Shown: positions 8,359 to 17,286 of the stretch, one piece after another | How positions within the stretch are numbered: position 1 is the stretch's first letter | How the letters are laid out: each line of letters begins with the position of its first letter | Origin: Rhodobacteraceae bacterium UBA6141 | GTDB lineage: Bacteria > Pseudomonadota > Alphaproteobacteria > Rhodobacterales > Rhodobacteraceae | Length of the DNA stretch: 36,970 nucleotides | Assembly: GCA_002423245.1 (NCBI GenBank) | Contig: DIVD01000044.1 | Location: 1 to 36,970, forward strand | Reading direction: 5' to 3' | Position numbers and translations under genes: made by a program | Notes under the pieces: generated by a model | Seen by the model: the letters and a program-made list of their open reading frames with translations, nothing else | Databases searched by the model: none | Told to the model about the DNA's origin: nothing

Positions 8359-9492
8359 ATGACCACTCTCATCGACCGCCGCATGGGCATCTTCCTCGCC
8401 GGCCTTTTCGTGCTGACCGTCGCGATCCCGGTGGGCAACCTCGCCTTCGAGGGCAAGGTGGTGCCCAGCTACATCGTCTCGCTGCTGGGCAAGTACCTGT
8501 GCTACGCCCTTCTCGCCGTCGCGCTGGATCTGGTCTGGGGCTTTTGCGGCATCCTCTCGCTCGGCCACGGCGCCTTCTTCGCGCTTGGCGGCTATGCGAT
8601 GGGAATGCACCTGATGCGCGAGATCGGCGACCGCGGCGTCTATGCCAACCCGAACCTGCCCGATTTCATGGTGTTTCTCAGTTGGGACGAATTGCCGTGG
8701 TTCTGGATGGGCTTCGGCAATTTCTGGTTCGCCTCGCTGATGGTGATGCTGGTGCCGGGGGCGCTTGCCTTCCTTTTTGGCTGGTTCGCCTTCCGCAGCC
8801 GGGTGACGGGCGTCTATCTGTCGATCATCACCCAGGCGATGACCTACGCGCTGCAACTTGCCTTCTTCCGCAATGAAATGGGCTTCGGCGGCAACAACGG
8901 CCTGACCGACTTCAAGGACGTGCTCGGCTTCCCGCTGCAATCCGACAGCACCCGCGCCGGGCTGTTCGTGCTGACGGCGGTTGCGCTGGCCGCGGGGCTG
9001 CTGATCGCCCGCGCCATCACCACCTCGAAACTGGGGATGATCCTCGTGTGCATCCGCGACGCGGAAAGCCGCACCCGCTTTCTCGGCTACCGGGTCGAGG
9101 GCTTCAAGCTGTTCATCTTCGTCGTCTCGGCGATGATGGCCGGCGTCGCGGGCGCGCTCTACACCCCGCAGGTCGGCATCATCAACCCCGGCGAGTTCAG
9201 CCCCGCCAACTCGATCGAGGTGGTGATCTGGGTCGCGCTCGGCGGGCGCGGCACGCTTGTCGGCGCGGCGCTTGGCGCGATCCTCGTGGCGCTGGCCAAG
9301 ACGCTGTTCACCGGCTGGTTCCCCGAATTCTGGCTGTTCGCGCTGGGGGGCCTCTTCATCCTCGTCACCCTGTTCCTGCCGACGGGCGTGCTTGGCCTGA
9401 TCGAGGGCGTCGCCGGCAGCCGTGGCCGCCGCGCGCGCCGCGCCTCTGCCGCGCTTGAAGACGGCGTCACCGAAGAAGGAGCCAAGGCATGA
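8359..9492 (+). CDS. urtC: Urea ABC transporter permease UrtC
   Basis: This 377-residue LivM-like permease forms the urea channel with UrtB. Around ten membrane helices are visible. UrtC-typical segments include YALLAVALDLVWGFCGILSLGHGAFFALGGYAMGMH, the FGGNNGLTDF loop and the conserved cytoplasmic loop IRDAESRTRFLGYRVEGFKLFIF. The C-terminus is basic then acidic (GSRGRRARRASAALEDGVTEEGAKA). Start ATG 8359 follows AAGGA. The 98 bases after urtB are proline-codon-like GC-rich DNA with no feature I can name. The stop overlaps the urtD start as ATGA (9489-9492), which implies translational coupling. Confidence 0.94.
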   Translation: MTTLIDRRMGIFLAGLFVLTVAIPVGNLAFEGKVVPSYIVSLLGKYLCYALLAVALDLVWGFCGILSLGHGAFFALGGYAMGMHLMREIGDRGVYANPNLPDFMVFLSWDELPWFWMGFGNFWFASLMVMLVPGALAFLFGWFAFRSRVTGVYLSIITQAMTYALQLAFFRNEMGFGGNNGLTDFKDVLGFPLQSDSTRAGLFVLTAVALAAGLLIARAITTSKLGMILVCIRDAESRTRFLGYRVEGFKLFIFVVSAMMAGVAGALYTPQVGIINPGEFSPANSIEVVIWVALGGRGTLVGAALGAILVALAKTLFTGWFPEFWLFALGGLFILVTLFLPTGVLGLIEGVAGSRGRRARRASAALEDGVTEEGAKA

Positions 9493-10226
9493 CCGTCCAG
9501 TTGCTTCTTGACGGCGTCAGCCGCAGCTTCGATGGCTACAAGGCGATCAATGATCTGAGCCTCGCCGTGGACAAGGGCGAATTGCGCGCCGTGATCGGCC
9601 CCAACGGCGCCGGCAAGACCACGATGATGGACATCATCACCGGCAAGACCCGTCCCGATACCGGCGGCGTCTGGTGGAACCAGACCGTCGATCTGACCAG
9701 GATCGACGAGGCGGGCTCGGCCCGGCTCGGCATCGGCCGCAAGTTCCAGAAACCCACCGTGTTCGAGACCCACAGCGTTCAGGAGAACATCGCCCTCTCG
9801 CTCAAGGCCGGGCGCTCGGTCTTCGCGACGCTCTTCCACCGCCGGACCGAGGCGGAGGCCGCCCGCATCACCGAGCTTCTGCGGCTTGTGCGGCTGGAGG
9901 GCGACCGCCACCGCCCCGCCGCCGATCTCAGCCACGGGCAGAAGCAATGGCTGGAAATCGGGATGCTGCTGGCGCAGGATCCCGAACTGCTGCTGGTCGA
10001 TGAACCCGCCGCCGGCATGACCGATGCCGAGACCATGCGCACGGCCGAATTGCTGCGCAGCCTCGCCGGCAAGCACACCGTCATCGTGGTCGAGCATGAC
10101 ATGGAGTTCGTCCGCGCCCTCGATTGCCGCGTCACGGTGCTGCATCAGGGCCATGTCCTCACCGAAGGCTCGCTGGACCATGTGTCGGCGAATCCCGAGG
10201 TCATCGAAGTCTATCTGGGGCGCTGA
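9489..10226 (+). CDS. urtD: Urea ABC transporter ATP-binding protein UrtD
   Basis: This 245-residue LivG-like ATPase is one of the two nucleotide-binding subunits of the urea importer. Walker A is GPNGAGKTT (37-45), the signature is LSHGQKQWLEIGMLL (the His and QWLEIGM are characteristic of UrtD), Walker B is LLLVDEPAAGM and the switch His lies in VVEHDMEFV. Length is normal. It overlaps urtC by four bases and is followed one base later by urtE. Confidence 0.95.
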   Translation: MTVQLLLDGVSRSFDGYKAINDLSLAVDKGELRAVIGPNGAGKTTMMDIITGKTRPDTGGVWWNQTVDLTRIDEAGSARLGIGRKFQKPTVFETHSVQENIALSLKAGRSVFATLFHRRTEAEAARITELLRLVRLEGDRHRPAADLSHGQKQWLEIGMLLAQDPELLLVDEPAAGMTDAETMRTAELLRSLAGKHTVIVVEHDMEFVRALDCRVTVLHQGHVLTEGSLDHVSANPEVIEVYLGR

Positions 10227-10227
10227 C

Positions 10228-10923
10228 ATGCTGGACATCCGCGAGATCGACGTGTTCTACGGCGCGGCCCAGGCGCTGCGCGGCGTGTCGATGACCGCCC
10301 GTCCCGGCAAGGTCACCGCCGTGCTTGGCCGCAACGGCGTCGGCAAGACCACGCTGCTGCGCGCCATCACCGGCCGCCAGCCGATCAGGTCCGGCACGAT
10401 GGAGTGGGAGGGGCGCGACCTCTCGCGCCTGCGCCCCGAGGCGCGCGCCCGCGCCGGCATCGCCTTCGTGCCGCAGGGGCGCGAGATCTTCCCGCTGCTG
10501 ACCGTGCGCGAGAACCTCGAAACCGGCTTCTCGCTGCTGCCCCGGCGCGAGCGGCGGGTGCCCGACGAGGTGTTCCAGCTGTTCCCCGTGCTGGAGCAGA
10601 TGATGGGCCGGCGCGGCGGCGATCTGTCGGGCGGCCAGCAGCAGCAGCTTGCCATCGGCCGCGCGATGGTCACCCGCCCCCGGCTTCTGGTGCTGGACGA
10701 GCCGACCGAGGGCATCCAGCCCTCGATCATCCAGGACATCGGCCGCGCCATCCGATACCTGCGCGGGCGCGGCGACATGGCCATCGTGCTGGTGGAGCAG
10801 TATTTCGATTTCGCCCGCGAGCTTGCCGACGATTTCATCGTGCTGGAGCGCGGCCAGGTGATCCGCGCCGGCACCCGGGCGGAGCTGGAGGGAGACACGG
10901 TGCGCAACCTGCTGACGGTGTAG
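10228..10923 (+). CDS. urtE: Urea ABC transporter ATP-binding protein UrtE
   Basis: This 231-residue LivF-like ATPase is the partner of UrtD. Walker A is GRNGVGKTT (34-42), the signature is LSGGQQQQLAIGRAM, Walker B is LLVLDEPTEGIQPSII (specific to UrtE/LivF) and the switch His position holds Gln (LVEQYFDFA), as is usual for this subunit. ATG 10228 begins one base after the urtD stop; the open frame upstream of it is only overlap with urtD. It is the last gene of the operon and is followed by a strong hairpin shared with the converging ileS. No urease structural or accessory genes follow. Confidence 0.95.
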   Translation: MLDIREIDVFYGAAQALRGVSMTARPGKVTAVLGRNGVGKTTLLRAITGRQPIRSGTMEWEGRDLSRLRPEARARAGIAFVPQGREIFPLLTVRENLETGFSLLPRRERRVPDEVFQLFPVLEQMMGRRGGDLSGGQQQQLAIGRAMVTRPRLLVLDEPTEGIQPSIIQDIGRAIRYLRGRGDMAIVLVEQYFDFARELADDFIVLERGQVIRAGTRAELEGDTVRNLLTV

Positions 10924-10955
10924 GGCGCGGGCGGCCGATCGCGCCGCCCGCGCCC
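10923..10955. terminator. Bidirectional terminator between urtE and ileS
   Basis: A perfect 13-bp GC stem (GGGCGCGGGCGGC with its complement) and a 7-base loop fill the 43-base gap between two converging genes. Its first base is the last base of the urtE stop codon, and ileS ends 11 bases beyond it. No T-tract on either side, so bidirectional termination is inferred from position and stem strength. Confidence 0.75.
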
Positions 10956-10966
10956 CCCCGGCCCGC

Positions 10967-13939
10967 CTATTTCCCCATCGCCGTCAGCGCGGCATCGCAG
11001 CGCGCGCAGGTGCCGGGATGCGCGTGCTGGCCCACATCGGGCAGGATCTGCCAGCAACGCTGGCATTTCCCGCCCTCGGCCCGCTCGAAGACCACACCCA
11101 CGCCCGGCACTTCGGGCAGGCGGAACGCCTCGGTCGGGGCCGGATCGCCGGTCAGCACCAGATCCGAGGTGATGCAGATCTCGGCGAAATCCAGCGATTT
11201 CAGCGCCACCAGCACCGCCGCATCCTCGACATGCACCACCGGCGCCGCCTCGAGGCTCGCCCCGATCAGCTTGGCGCTGCGCTGCACCTCCAGCGCCGCC
11301 GTCACCACCCGGCGCACCCGGCGCAGCGCCTCCCACCGCGCGGCAAGCGCCTCGTCGCGCCAGTCGGCGGGGGTGTCGGGCATGTCCTGCAGATGCACCG
11401 AGGACTCATCGCCCGGAAAGCGGCAGAGCCAGACCTCCTCCATCGTGAACACCAGGATCGGCGCGAGCCAGCTCGTCAGCCGGTGGAACAGCAGGTCGAG
11501 CGTGCTGCGCGCCGCGCGCCGGCGCGGGCTGCCCGGCGCATCGCAATAGAGCGCGTCCTTGCGGATGTCGAAATAGACCGCCGACAGATCGACCGTGCAG
11601 AAGGCGAACAGCGTCTGGAACACGCCCTGAAAGTCATAGGCGCGGTAACCCTCGCGCACCACATGGTCAAGCTCGGCCAGCCGGTGCAGCACCCAGCGTT
11701 CCAGCTCCGGCATCTCGGCCGGCTGGACCCGCTCCGCCTCGGTGAAGCCATCGAGGTTGCCCAGCAGGAAGCGCATCGTGTTGCGCAGCCGCCGGTAGCT
11801 GTCGGCGGTGCCCTTCAGGATTTCCTTGCCGATGCGCTGGTCCGCGGTGTAGTCGGCCTGCGCCACCCAGAGCCGCAGGATATCGGCGCCATACTCCTTG
11901 ACGATTTCCTCGGGGCCGATGGTGTTGCCAAGCGATTTGGACATCTTCATGCCCTTCTCGTCCAGCGTGAAGCCGTGGGTCACCACGCCCCGGTAAGGCG
12001 CGCGCCCGATCGTGCCGCAGGCTTGCAGCAACGAGGAATGGAACCAGCCGCGATGCTGGTCGGTGCCTTCCATGTAGACATCGGCGATGCCATCCGCCGT
12101 GCCATCGGGCCGGTCGCGCAGCACGAAGGCATGGGTCGAGCCGCTGTCGAACCACACGTCGAGCACGTCGAAGACCTGATCGTAGGCCGCCGCGTCATGC
12201 AGCCCCTCCAGCATCCGCTCCTTGAAGCCCGGCACATACCACACATCCGCGCCCTCCGCCTCGAAGGCGGCGGCGATGCGGGCGTTGACCGCCGGATCGC
12301 GCAGCAGGAAGTCCGGGTCGGTCGGCCGCGCGCCGCGCCTGGTGAAGCAGGTCAGCGGCACCCCCCAGGCGCGCTGGCGCGACAGCACCCAGTCGGGGCG
12401 GCTCTCGATCATCGCGTGCAGGCGGTTGCGGCCCGAGGGCGGGGTGAAGGTCACCAGCCGCTCGATCGAGGCCAGCGCGCGGGCGCGGATGGTGGCGCCA
12501 TACTCGCCCATCCCGTCGTCCAGCGGCGTGTCGATGGCGACGAACCATTGCGGGGTGTTGCGGTAGATCAGCGGCGCCTTGGACCGCCAGCTATGCGGGT
12601 AGGAGTGCTTGATCCTGCCCTTGGCCAGCAGCGCGCCCGCGCCATGCAGCGCCCTGATGTTCGACACGTTGGCCGGGCCTTCCTTGCCCTCGGCCGTCAG
12701 GATCGCCTGCCCGCCGAAGACCGGCAGATCGGCCCGGTAGGAGCCATCGGCCTCGACATTGTAGGTCATCGGCAGGTTGAACTTCAGGCCAAGCTGATAG
12801 TCGTCATCGCCGTGGGAGGGCGCGGTATGCACGAAGCCGGTGCCCGCGTCCTCGGTGACATGCTCGCCCGGCAGCATCGGCACATCATAGTCCCACTCGC
12901 CCGCGCCGCCCTCGATGCCGCGATAGGGGTGGGCGAGCGTCACGCCCGCCAGCTCTGCTGCGGGCACGTCCCGCAGGCGGCGATACATGCCCCCCTCCAG
13001 CTTCGCCGCCGCCATCACCTGCGCCGCCAGCGCATCCGCCAGCACGAGCCGTTCCCCGATGACCGCGGTGGATTGCTCGGGCCGGCCCGTCACCTCGTAG
13101 AGCCCGTAGGCGATGCCCGGCCCGAAGGCCACGGCGCGGTTCTGCGGGATCGTCCAGGGGGTCGTCGTCCAGATCACCACGCCGGCGCCCCGCAGCGCGT
13201 CGCTGGCAGCCGCCAGCACCCTGAACCGCACCCAGACCGTGTGGCTGGTCAGGTCGTGATACTCCACCTCCGCCTCGGCCAGCGCGGTCTTTTCCACCGG
13301 CGACCACATCACCGGCTTGGAGCCCTGATAGAGCGAGCCGTTCATCAGGAACTTCATGAACTCCCCGGCGATCACCGCCTCGGCATGGAAATCCATCGTC
13401 AGGTAGGGGTCGGCCCAGTTGCCGGTGATCCCCAGCCGCTTGAACTCCTCGCGCTGGATATCGACCCAGCCTTCGGCGAACTTGCGGCATTCCTGCCGGA
13501 AGGCCACCACGTCCACGTCGTCCTTGTCGAGCCCGCGGGCGCGGTACTGCTCCTCGATCTTCCATTCGATCGGCAGGCCGTGGCAGTCCCAGCCCGGCAC
13601 ATAGCGCGCATCGAAGCCCATCATCTGATGGCTGCGCACGATCATGTCCTTGATGGTCTTGTTCAGCGCGTGGCCGATATGCAGGTGCCCGTTGGCATAG
13701 GGCGGCCCGTCATGCAGCGTGAAGGGCGCCCGGCCCTGCCTTTCGCGCAGCCGGTCATAGACGCCGATGCCCTCCCACCGCGCCAGCCACCCCGGCTCGC
13801 GCGCGGGCAGGCCGGCGCGCATCGGGAACGGCGTCTGGGGCAGGAAGACGGTCTCGCGGTAGTCAACGGTATCGGCGGTCTGGTCGGCAGTCTGGGCGGC
13901 AGTCGGGGCGGCGGTCTGGTCGGCGGTCTCGGCGCACAT
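10967..13939 (-). CDS. ileS: Isoleucyl-tRNA synthetase
   Basis: Cytoplasmic class I synthetase that charges tRNA-Ile, 990 residues. The HIGH motif is HIGH (87-90) within PPYANGHLHIGHALNKT. The editing (CP1) domain includes WTTTPWTIPQNRA and GTGFVHTAPSHG. KMSKS is at 665-669. A C-terminal zinc site is formed by C959/C962 and C978/C981 (CQRCW … CARC). The first ~27 residues are a low-complexity Ala/Thr/Gln/Asp stretch (TADQTAAPTAAQTADQTAD) encoded by an imperfect DNA repeat, ahead of the normal start YRETVFLPQTPFPMRAGLP. A start inside the repeat is not available as ATG, so 13939 is kept. Single-gene transcription unit. Confidence 0.96.
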   Translation of the reverse strand: MCAETADQTAAPTAAQTADQTADTVDYRETVFLPQTPFPMRAGLPAREPGWLARWEGIGVYDRLRERQGRAPFTLHDGPPYANGHLHIGHALNKTIKDMIVRSHQMMGFDARYVPGWDCHGLPIEWKIEEQYRARGLDKDDVDVVAFRQECRKFAEGWVDIQREEFKRLGITGNWADPYLTMDFHAEAVIAGEFMKFLMNGSLYQGSKPVMWSPVEKTALAEAEVEYHDLTSHTVWVRFRVLAAASDALRGAGVVIWTTTPWTIPQNRAVAFGPGIAYGLYEVTGRPEQSTAVIGERLVLADALAAQVMAAAKLEGGMYRRLRDVPAAELAGVTLAHPYRGIEGGAGEWDYDVPMLPGEHVTEDAGTGFVHTAPSHGDDDYQLGLKFNLPMTYNVEADGSYRADLPVFGGQAILTAEGKEGPANVSNIRALHGAGALLAKGRIKHSYPHSWRSKAPLIYRNTPQWFVAIDTPLDDGMGEYGATIRARALASIERLVTFTPPSGRNRLHAMIESRPDWVLSRQRAWGVPLTCFTRRGARPTDPDFLLRDPAVNARIAAAFEAEGADVWYVPGFKERMLEGLHDAAAYDQVFDVLDVWFDSGSTHAFVLRDRPDGTADGIADVYMEGTDQHRGWFHSSLLQACGTIGRAPYRGVVTHGFTLDEKGMKMSKSLGNTIGPEEIVKEYGADILRLWVAQADYTADQRIGKEILKGTADSYRRLRNTMRFLLGNLDGFTEAERVQPAEMPELERWVLHRLAELDHVVREGYRAYDFQGVFQTLFAFCTVDLSAVYFDIRKDALYCDAPGSPRRRAARSTLDLLFHRLTSWLAPILVFTMEEVWLCRFPGDESSVHLQDMPDTPADWRDEALAARWEALRRVRRVVTAALEVQRSAKLIGASLEAAPVVHVEDAAVLVALKSLDFAEICITSDLVLTGDPAPTEAFRLPEVPGVGVVFERAEGGKCQRCWQILPDVGQHAHPGTCARCDAALTAMGK
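13868..13926 (-). repeat. Imperfect GC-rich repeat encoding the IleS N-terminal extension
   Basis: Near-repeats of a 12-15 base unit (for example GGCGGTCTGGTCGGC at 13874-13888 and 13910-13924) encode TADQTAA-type residues. The repeat keeps frame and so adds a flexible tail before the catalytic core, possibly by slipped-strand duplication. Confidence 0.6.
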
Positions 13940-14106
13940 CGGAACGATCCTCGGGGGGCGGGCCGGTCATGGCCCTGACAATCTGGGAACGGCGGGCGCG
14001 GTGGTCCGGCACCCCCCGGCAAGCAGCATCCCGGCGGCCCTGACAGCGGTCAGAGCGCCGGGCCGGTAATTCGCAAGGGGTGCGCGGCGGGCCGGGTCAT
14101 CCGCGC

Positions 14107-14135
14107 CTTATAGGAAAGGCCCGCCGCGAGGTAAA
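14107..14135 (-). promoter_or_regulatory. Candidate sigma-70 promoter for ileS
   Basis: On the minus strand TTTACC (14130-14135) and TATAAG (14107-14112) are separated by 17 bases. They lie ~170 bases before the ileS start, in the otherwise gene-free 390-base interval 13940-14329. The implied leader contains a small CTGAC/GTCAG hairpin (14040-14053). I see no T-box or known riboswitch. The rest of the interval shows only GC-rich DNA. Confidence 0.4.
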
Positions 14136-14329
14136 GGGAGCGCGGCGCACGCACTCGCCCGGGGCTTTTGGCGGGGCAAGGCGAGGCCCCGGTGCAAGTT
14201 GACCCGTCGCCGCGCGGCGAAGGCGATGGCCCTACCCGACGCGAAGGCGGCGGCACCCGCTTCGTGCGACACCGCCGCCCTTGCACCGCCCCCGCCGCGC
14301 GCGCATATCGGCAGCGAAAGGGGCCGCCC

Positions 14330-14737
14330 ATGACCAGCCTGCCGCCACGCTTCGCCATCACCGCGGGCCAGATCGACCGCGTGGTCGCCGCCTTCTACGC
14401 CGCGATCCGCCAGGACGCGCAGCTCGGCCCGATCTTCGCGGCCCATGTCAGCGACTGGCCGGCGCATGAGGCGAAGGTGGCCGCCTTCTGGCGCAATGCG
14501 ATCCTGCTGGACGGGGGCTATGCGGGCAGCCCGATGCGCGCCCATATCCGCGCGGGCGATGTGAAACCCGCGCATTTCCCGGACTGGCTCGCCATCTTCG
14601 ATGCGACCCTTCAGCGCGAGTTGCCCGCCGAAACCGCCGCGGCATGGTCGGCCCTCGCCCACCGCATCGGGCAGGGCCTGCGCTTCGGGCTGGCCGAGAT
14701 GGAAACGCGCGCGGGCGGCGTGCCCCTCCTGCGCTGA
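14330..14737 (+). CDS. Group III truncated haemoglobin-like protein
   Basis: This 135-residue 2-on-2 globin is most like group III (P-type) truncated haemoglobins, haem proteins thought to handle O2 or NO in the cytoplasm; the physiological role of this class is poorly known. Supporting features are RVVAAFYAAIRQDAQLGPIFAAHVSDWPAHEAKVAAFW at the N-terminus (B/C/E helix region) and the group III motif MRAHIRAGDVKPAHFPDWLAIF, whose second His is the likely proximal haem ligand. ATG 14330 follows AAAGGGG; longer in-frame extensions upstream are not globin-like. Stands alone on this strand and converges on ycjF, 12 bases away. Confidence 0.85.
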   Translation: MTSLPPRFAITAGQIDRVVAAFYAAIRQDAQLGPIFAAHVSDWPAHEAKVAAFWRNAILLDGGYAGSPMRAHIRAGDVKPAHFPDWLAIFDATLQRELPAETAAAWSALAHRIGQGLRFGLAEMETRAGGVPLLR

Positions 14738-14749
14738 GCCCGTCCTGCG

Positions 14750-15766
14750 CTAACCCTCCGCCTCGCCCTTGCCGGCCGGGAACAGCCCGGCAAGCCCGCG
14801 CCCCACCAGGTTCGACACCTTCGGCTTCGGCAATGCGGCGAAGGGCAGCGGCCGGCAGACCTCGATCGCAGCGACGCCGACCCGCGCCGTCAGCGCGCCG
14901 TTCACCACGCCCTCGCCAAAGCGGCGCGAGACCTTGGCAAGCAGGCCGCCGCCCGCCACCGTCTCGATCATGTCATCGCCCACCGCCACCGCGCCGGTGG
15001 CCACCAGATGCGTGAACACCGTGCGCAGCAGCCGCCAGCTTCCCAGCGTGCCGGCCCGCCCGCCATAGATCTCGGCCACCCGCCGCACCATGCGCAGGTT
15101 CGCCGCCAGCGCCGTGACCACATCGGCCAGCGCGATCGGCACCAGCGCGGTGACGGTCGCCACCGTGCGCGCCGCCGCCTCCACCTCGCGCCGCGCCTGC
15201 TGATCCAGCGGCGCCAGCAGTTCCGCCTCGGCCAGGTGCAGCAGGGCGTCGGCGTCCAGCACCTCGGCCTGCAGGTCCGAAAGCCGTCCGCGCCCCCAGG
15301 CCGTCTCGGGCCGCCCGGCATAAAGCGCCACCAGCCGCGCCGTCACCGCCCGCGCCGCCGTCAGGTCGCCCGCCAGCAGCGCCTCGATCGCCGCCGCGTG
15401 CACCCGGTCCAGCCGCGCCAGCCGCGCATAGGCCGCCAGCTCGCGCAAGCCGATCAGCAGCGCCGCCAGCACGAAGGCCCCGACCAGCACCGCCGCCGCC
15501 CAGCCCAGAACCGGATTGCGCGCCAGCAGCCCGGTGACGAAATTCCACGCCGCCATCGAGATCAGGAAAGACAGCAGCGCCCCCGCGCTCGCCCAGAAGA
15601 ACCGCGCCAGCCGCGAGGGCGGCCGCGCCGCCACCCGCGCCGCGATCTGCATCGCGCGCCCGTCCGGCAGGTCGTCGGGCACCGGCGGGGCGGTGGCGGG
15701 GGTGACATCCGCCGCGCCCTCGCGGTCAAGCACGACCGGCCCGCGCCGTTTCGGTTCAATGGTCAT
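14750..15766 (-). CDS. ycjF: YcjF/DUF697 family inner-membrane protein
   Basis: This 338-residue protein belongs to the YcjF (TIGR01620, DUF697) family of unknown biochemical function, part of the YcjX-YcjF stress-associated pair. Residues 1-45 are polar. Two membrane helices follow (about 57-78, FFWASAGALLSFLISMAAW, and 85-108, AAAVLVGAFVLAALLIG). The C-terminal DUF697 portion contains TVATVTALVPIALADVVTALAANLRMVRRVAEIYGGRAG and ATGAVAVGDDMIETVAGGGLLAKVSRRFGEGVVNGALTARVG, typical of the family. It overlaps the upstream ycjX stop by four bases, so the two are translationally coupled. Confidence 0.88.
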   Translation of the reverse strand: MTIEPKRRGPVVLDREGAADVTPATAPPVPDDLPDGRAMQIAARVAARPPSRLARFFWASAGALLSFLISMAAWNFVTGLLARNPVLGWAAAVLVGAFVLAALLIGLRELAAYARLARLDRVHAAAIEALLAGDLTAARAVTARLVALYAGRPETAWGRGRLSDLQAEVLDADALLHLAEAELLAPLDQQARREVEAAARTVATVTALVPIALADVVTALAANLRMVRRVAEIYGGRAGTLGSWRLLRTVFTHLVATGAVAVGDDMIETVAGGGLLAKVSRRFGEGVVNGALTARVGVAAIEVCRPLPFAALPKPKVSNLVGRGLAGLFPAGKGEAEG

Positions 15767-17178
15767 CGCAACCTGTCTCCGATCAGGAATTCCGCGGCGC
15801 GGTCCAGCCTTATATGCGGCGGGCCTTCGCCCGGGCGCAGCGGCGCGGCGGCGGGCAGAAAGGCCATCGCGCCGAAATCGGCATCGAGCCAGCGCGCCGC
15901 CCCCTGCCGCGCCGGCACCAGCAGTTGCGCCGGATCGCCGGGCAGCTCGCCCGCCCAGAACGCCGCCTGCCGCCCACCCTCCAGCCGGCCGCGCACCGCA
16001 TCGAGCGTGCCGCCCTCATGGCTGATCGTCTCCTCCACCGTCGCGCGCAGCGCCGCGATGGACATGGCGGCGGTCCGCGCCCCGGCGAAATCGGCGCGGT
16101 CCTTCGCCTCGCGCAAAAGCGCCTCCATGATCGCGGTCAGGCGCGGGTGCTGGCTGTGGTGCAGATGGTCCGCCTTGGTCGCGGCGAACAGGATCCGCTC
16201 CACCCGCCGCCCGCCCAGCAGCCCGGTCAGCCAGCCGTTGCGGCCGGGGCGGAAGGCGGCAAGGATATCGGCCATCGCGCGGCGCATGTCCTCGACCGCG
16301 GGGGGGCCGGCATGGATCGCGCCAAGCGCATCGACCAGCACCACCTGCCGCTCGATCCGGGCGAAATGCTCGCGGAAGAACGGCTTGACGATGCGCGCCT
16401 TGTAGGCCTCGAAGCGCCGGTCCATCTCGCGCCACAGGCTCGCGCGGCCCGCCTGCGCCGGCTGCGCGATCGGGGCGAAGGTCAGCGCGGGCGAGCCGGC
16501 CATCTCTCCGGGCAGCAGGAACCGGCCCGGCGTGCAATCGGACCAGCCGGCGGCGCGCGCCTTGGTCAGGTAGCCCGCGAAACTCTCCGCCAGCGCCCGC
16601 GCGTCGGCCTCATCCAACTGCGCGGCGCCGTCGGTTGCCCCCGCCAGCGCCAGGAACCCCGCCGCCTCGGGCCGCGGCGCGATGCGGGCCAGCGTCTCGG
16701 CGGACCAGTCGGCATAGCTGCGCTCCAGCAGGCCAAGGTCCAGCAGCCATTCGCCGGGATAGTCCACGATATCCAGATGCACGGTGCGCAGCCCGCGCAG
16801 CCCGCCCAGCATCCCCTGCGGCTGCACCCGGAACGACAGGCGCAATTCGCTCACCGCGCGGGTGCTGTCGGGCCAGCGCGGGTCCGGCCCGGTCATCGCC
16901 GCCAGATGCGCCTCATACTCGAAGCGCGGCACCGTCACATCGGGCTGCGGTTGCAGGAAGACCGAGCGGATCGCCCCCTCCGACGCCGCCTTCAGCTGCG
17001 GCATCCGCCCCCTGTCCAGCAGGTTCGCGACCAGCGAGGTGATGAACACCGTCTTGCCCGCGCGCGACAACCCCGTCACCCCCAGCCGGATCACCGGCTC
17101 GAAAAAGGCTTCGCTGACCGAGGCGCCAAGGCTTTCGACGCTGCGCGTCACGCTGTCCGCAATGTCACCGATGCCCAA
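15763..17178 (-). CDS. ycjX: YcjX family P-loop GTPase-like protein
   Basis: This 471-residue YcjX (DUF463) family protein is a predicted nucleotide-binding protein often found with YcjF and linked in gammaproteobacteria to the heat-shock/phage-shock response. The P-loop is GLSRAGKT (36-43) in RLGVTGLSRAGKTVFITSLVANLL. Other family segments are VPRFEYEAHLAAMTG, LDIVDYPGEWLLDLGLL (Walker B-like DYPGEW) and RQVVLVDALGAIHAG. TKADH (in LFAATKADHLHH) is the likely base-specificity motif. Length is typical. Start ATG 17178 leaves 108 bases to the divergent truA. Confidence 0.92.
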   Translation of the reverse strand: MGIGDIADSVTRSVESLGASVSEAFFEPVIRLGVTGLSRAGKTVFITSLVANLLDRGRMPQLKAASEGAIRSVFLQPQPDVTVPRFEYEAHLAAMTGPDPRWPDSTRAVSELRLSFRVQPQGMLGGLRGLRTVHLDIVDYPGEWLLDLGLLERSYADWSAETLARIAPRPEAAGFLALAGATDGAAQLDEADARALAESFAGYLTKARAAGWSDCTPGRFLLPGEMAGSPALTFAPIAQPAQAGRASLWREMDRRFEAYKARIVKPFFREHFARIERQVVLVDALGAIHAGPPAVEDMRRAMADILAAFRPGRNGWLTGLLGGRRVERILFAATKADHLHHSQHPRLTAIMEALLREAKDRADFAGARTAAMSIAALRATVEETISHEGGTLDAVRGRLEGGRQAAFWAGELPGDPAQLLVPARQGAARWLDADFGAMAFLPAAAPLRPGEGPPHIRLDRAAEFLIGDRLR

Positions 17179-17286
17179 GACCTGCCCCTTCGCTTTGCAG
17201 CCACGATAGGCGCGCGCGCCGGGAATGTGGAGTGCCGTTCACGCCGGCCGATTGCCAAGTGCCCCGCCCCGCGCTACCCCGGCCCC

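Noticed and set aside
11018..13978. 986-codon plus-strand open frame opposite ileS
   Set aside because: Mirror frame of ileS with biased composition and no recognisable domain.
13940..14106. T-box or other riboswitch in the ileS leader
   Set aside because: No specifier or T-box-like conserved core; only a 5-bp hairpin was found.
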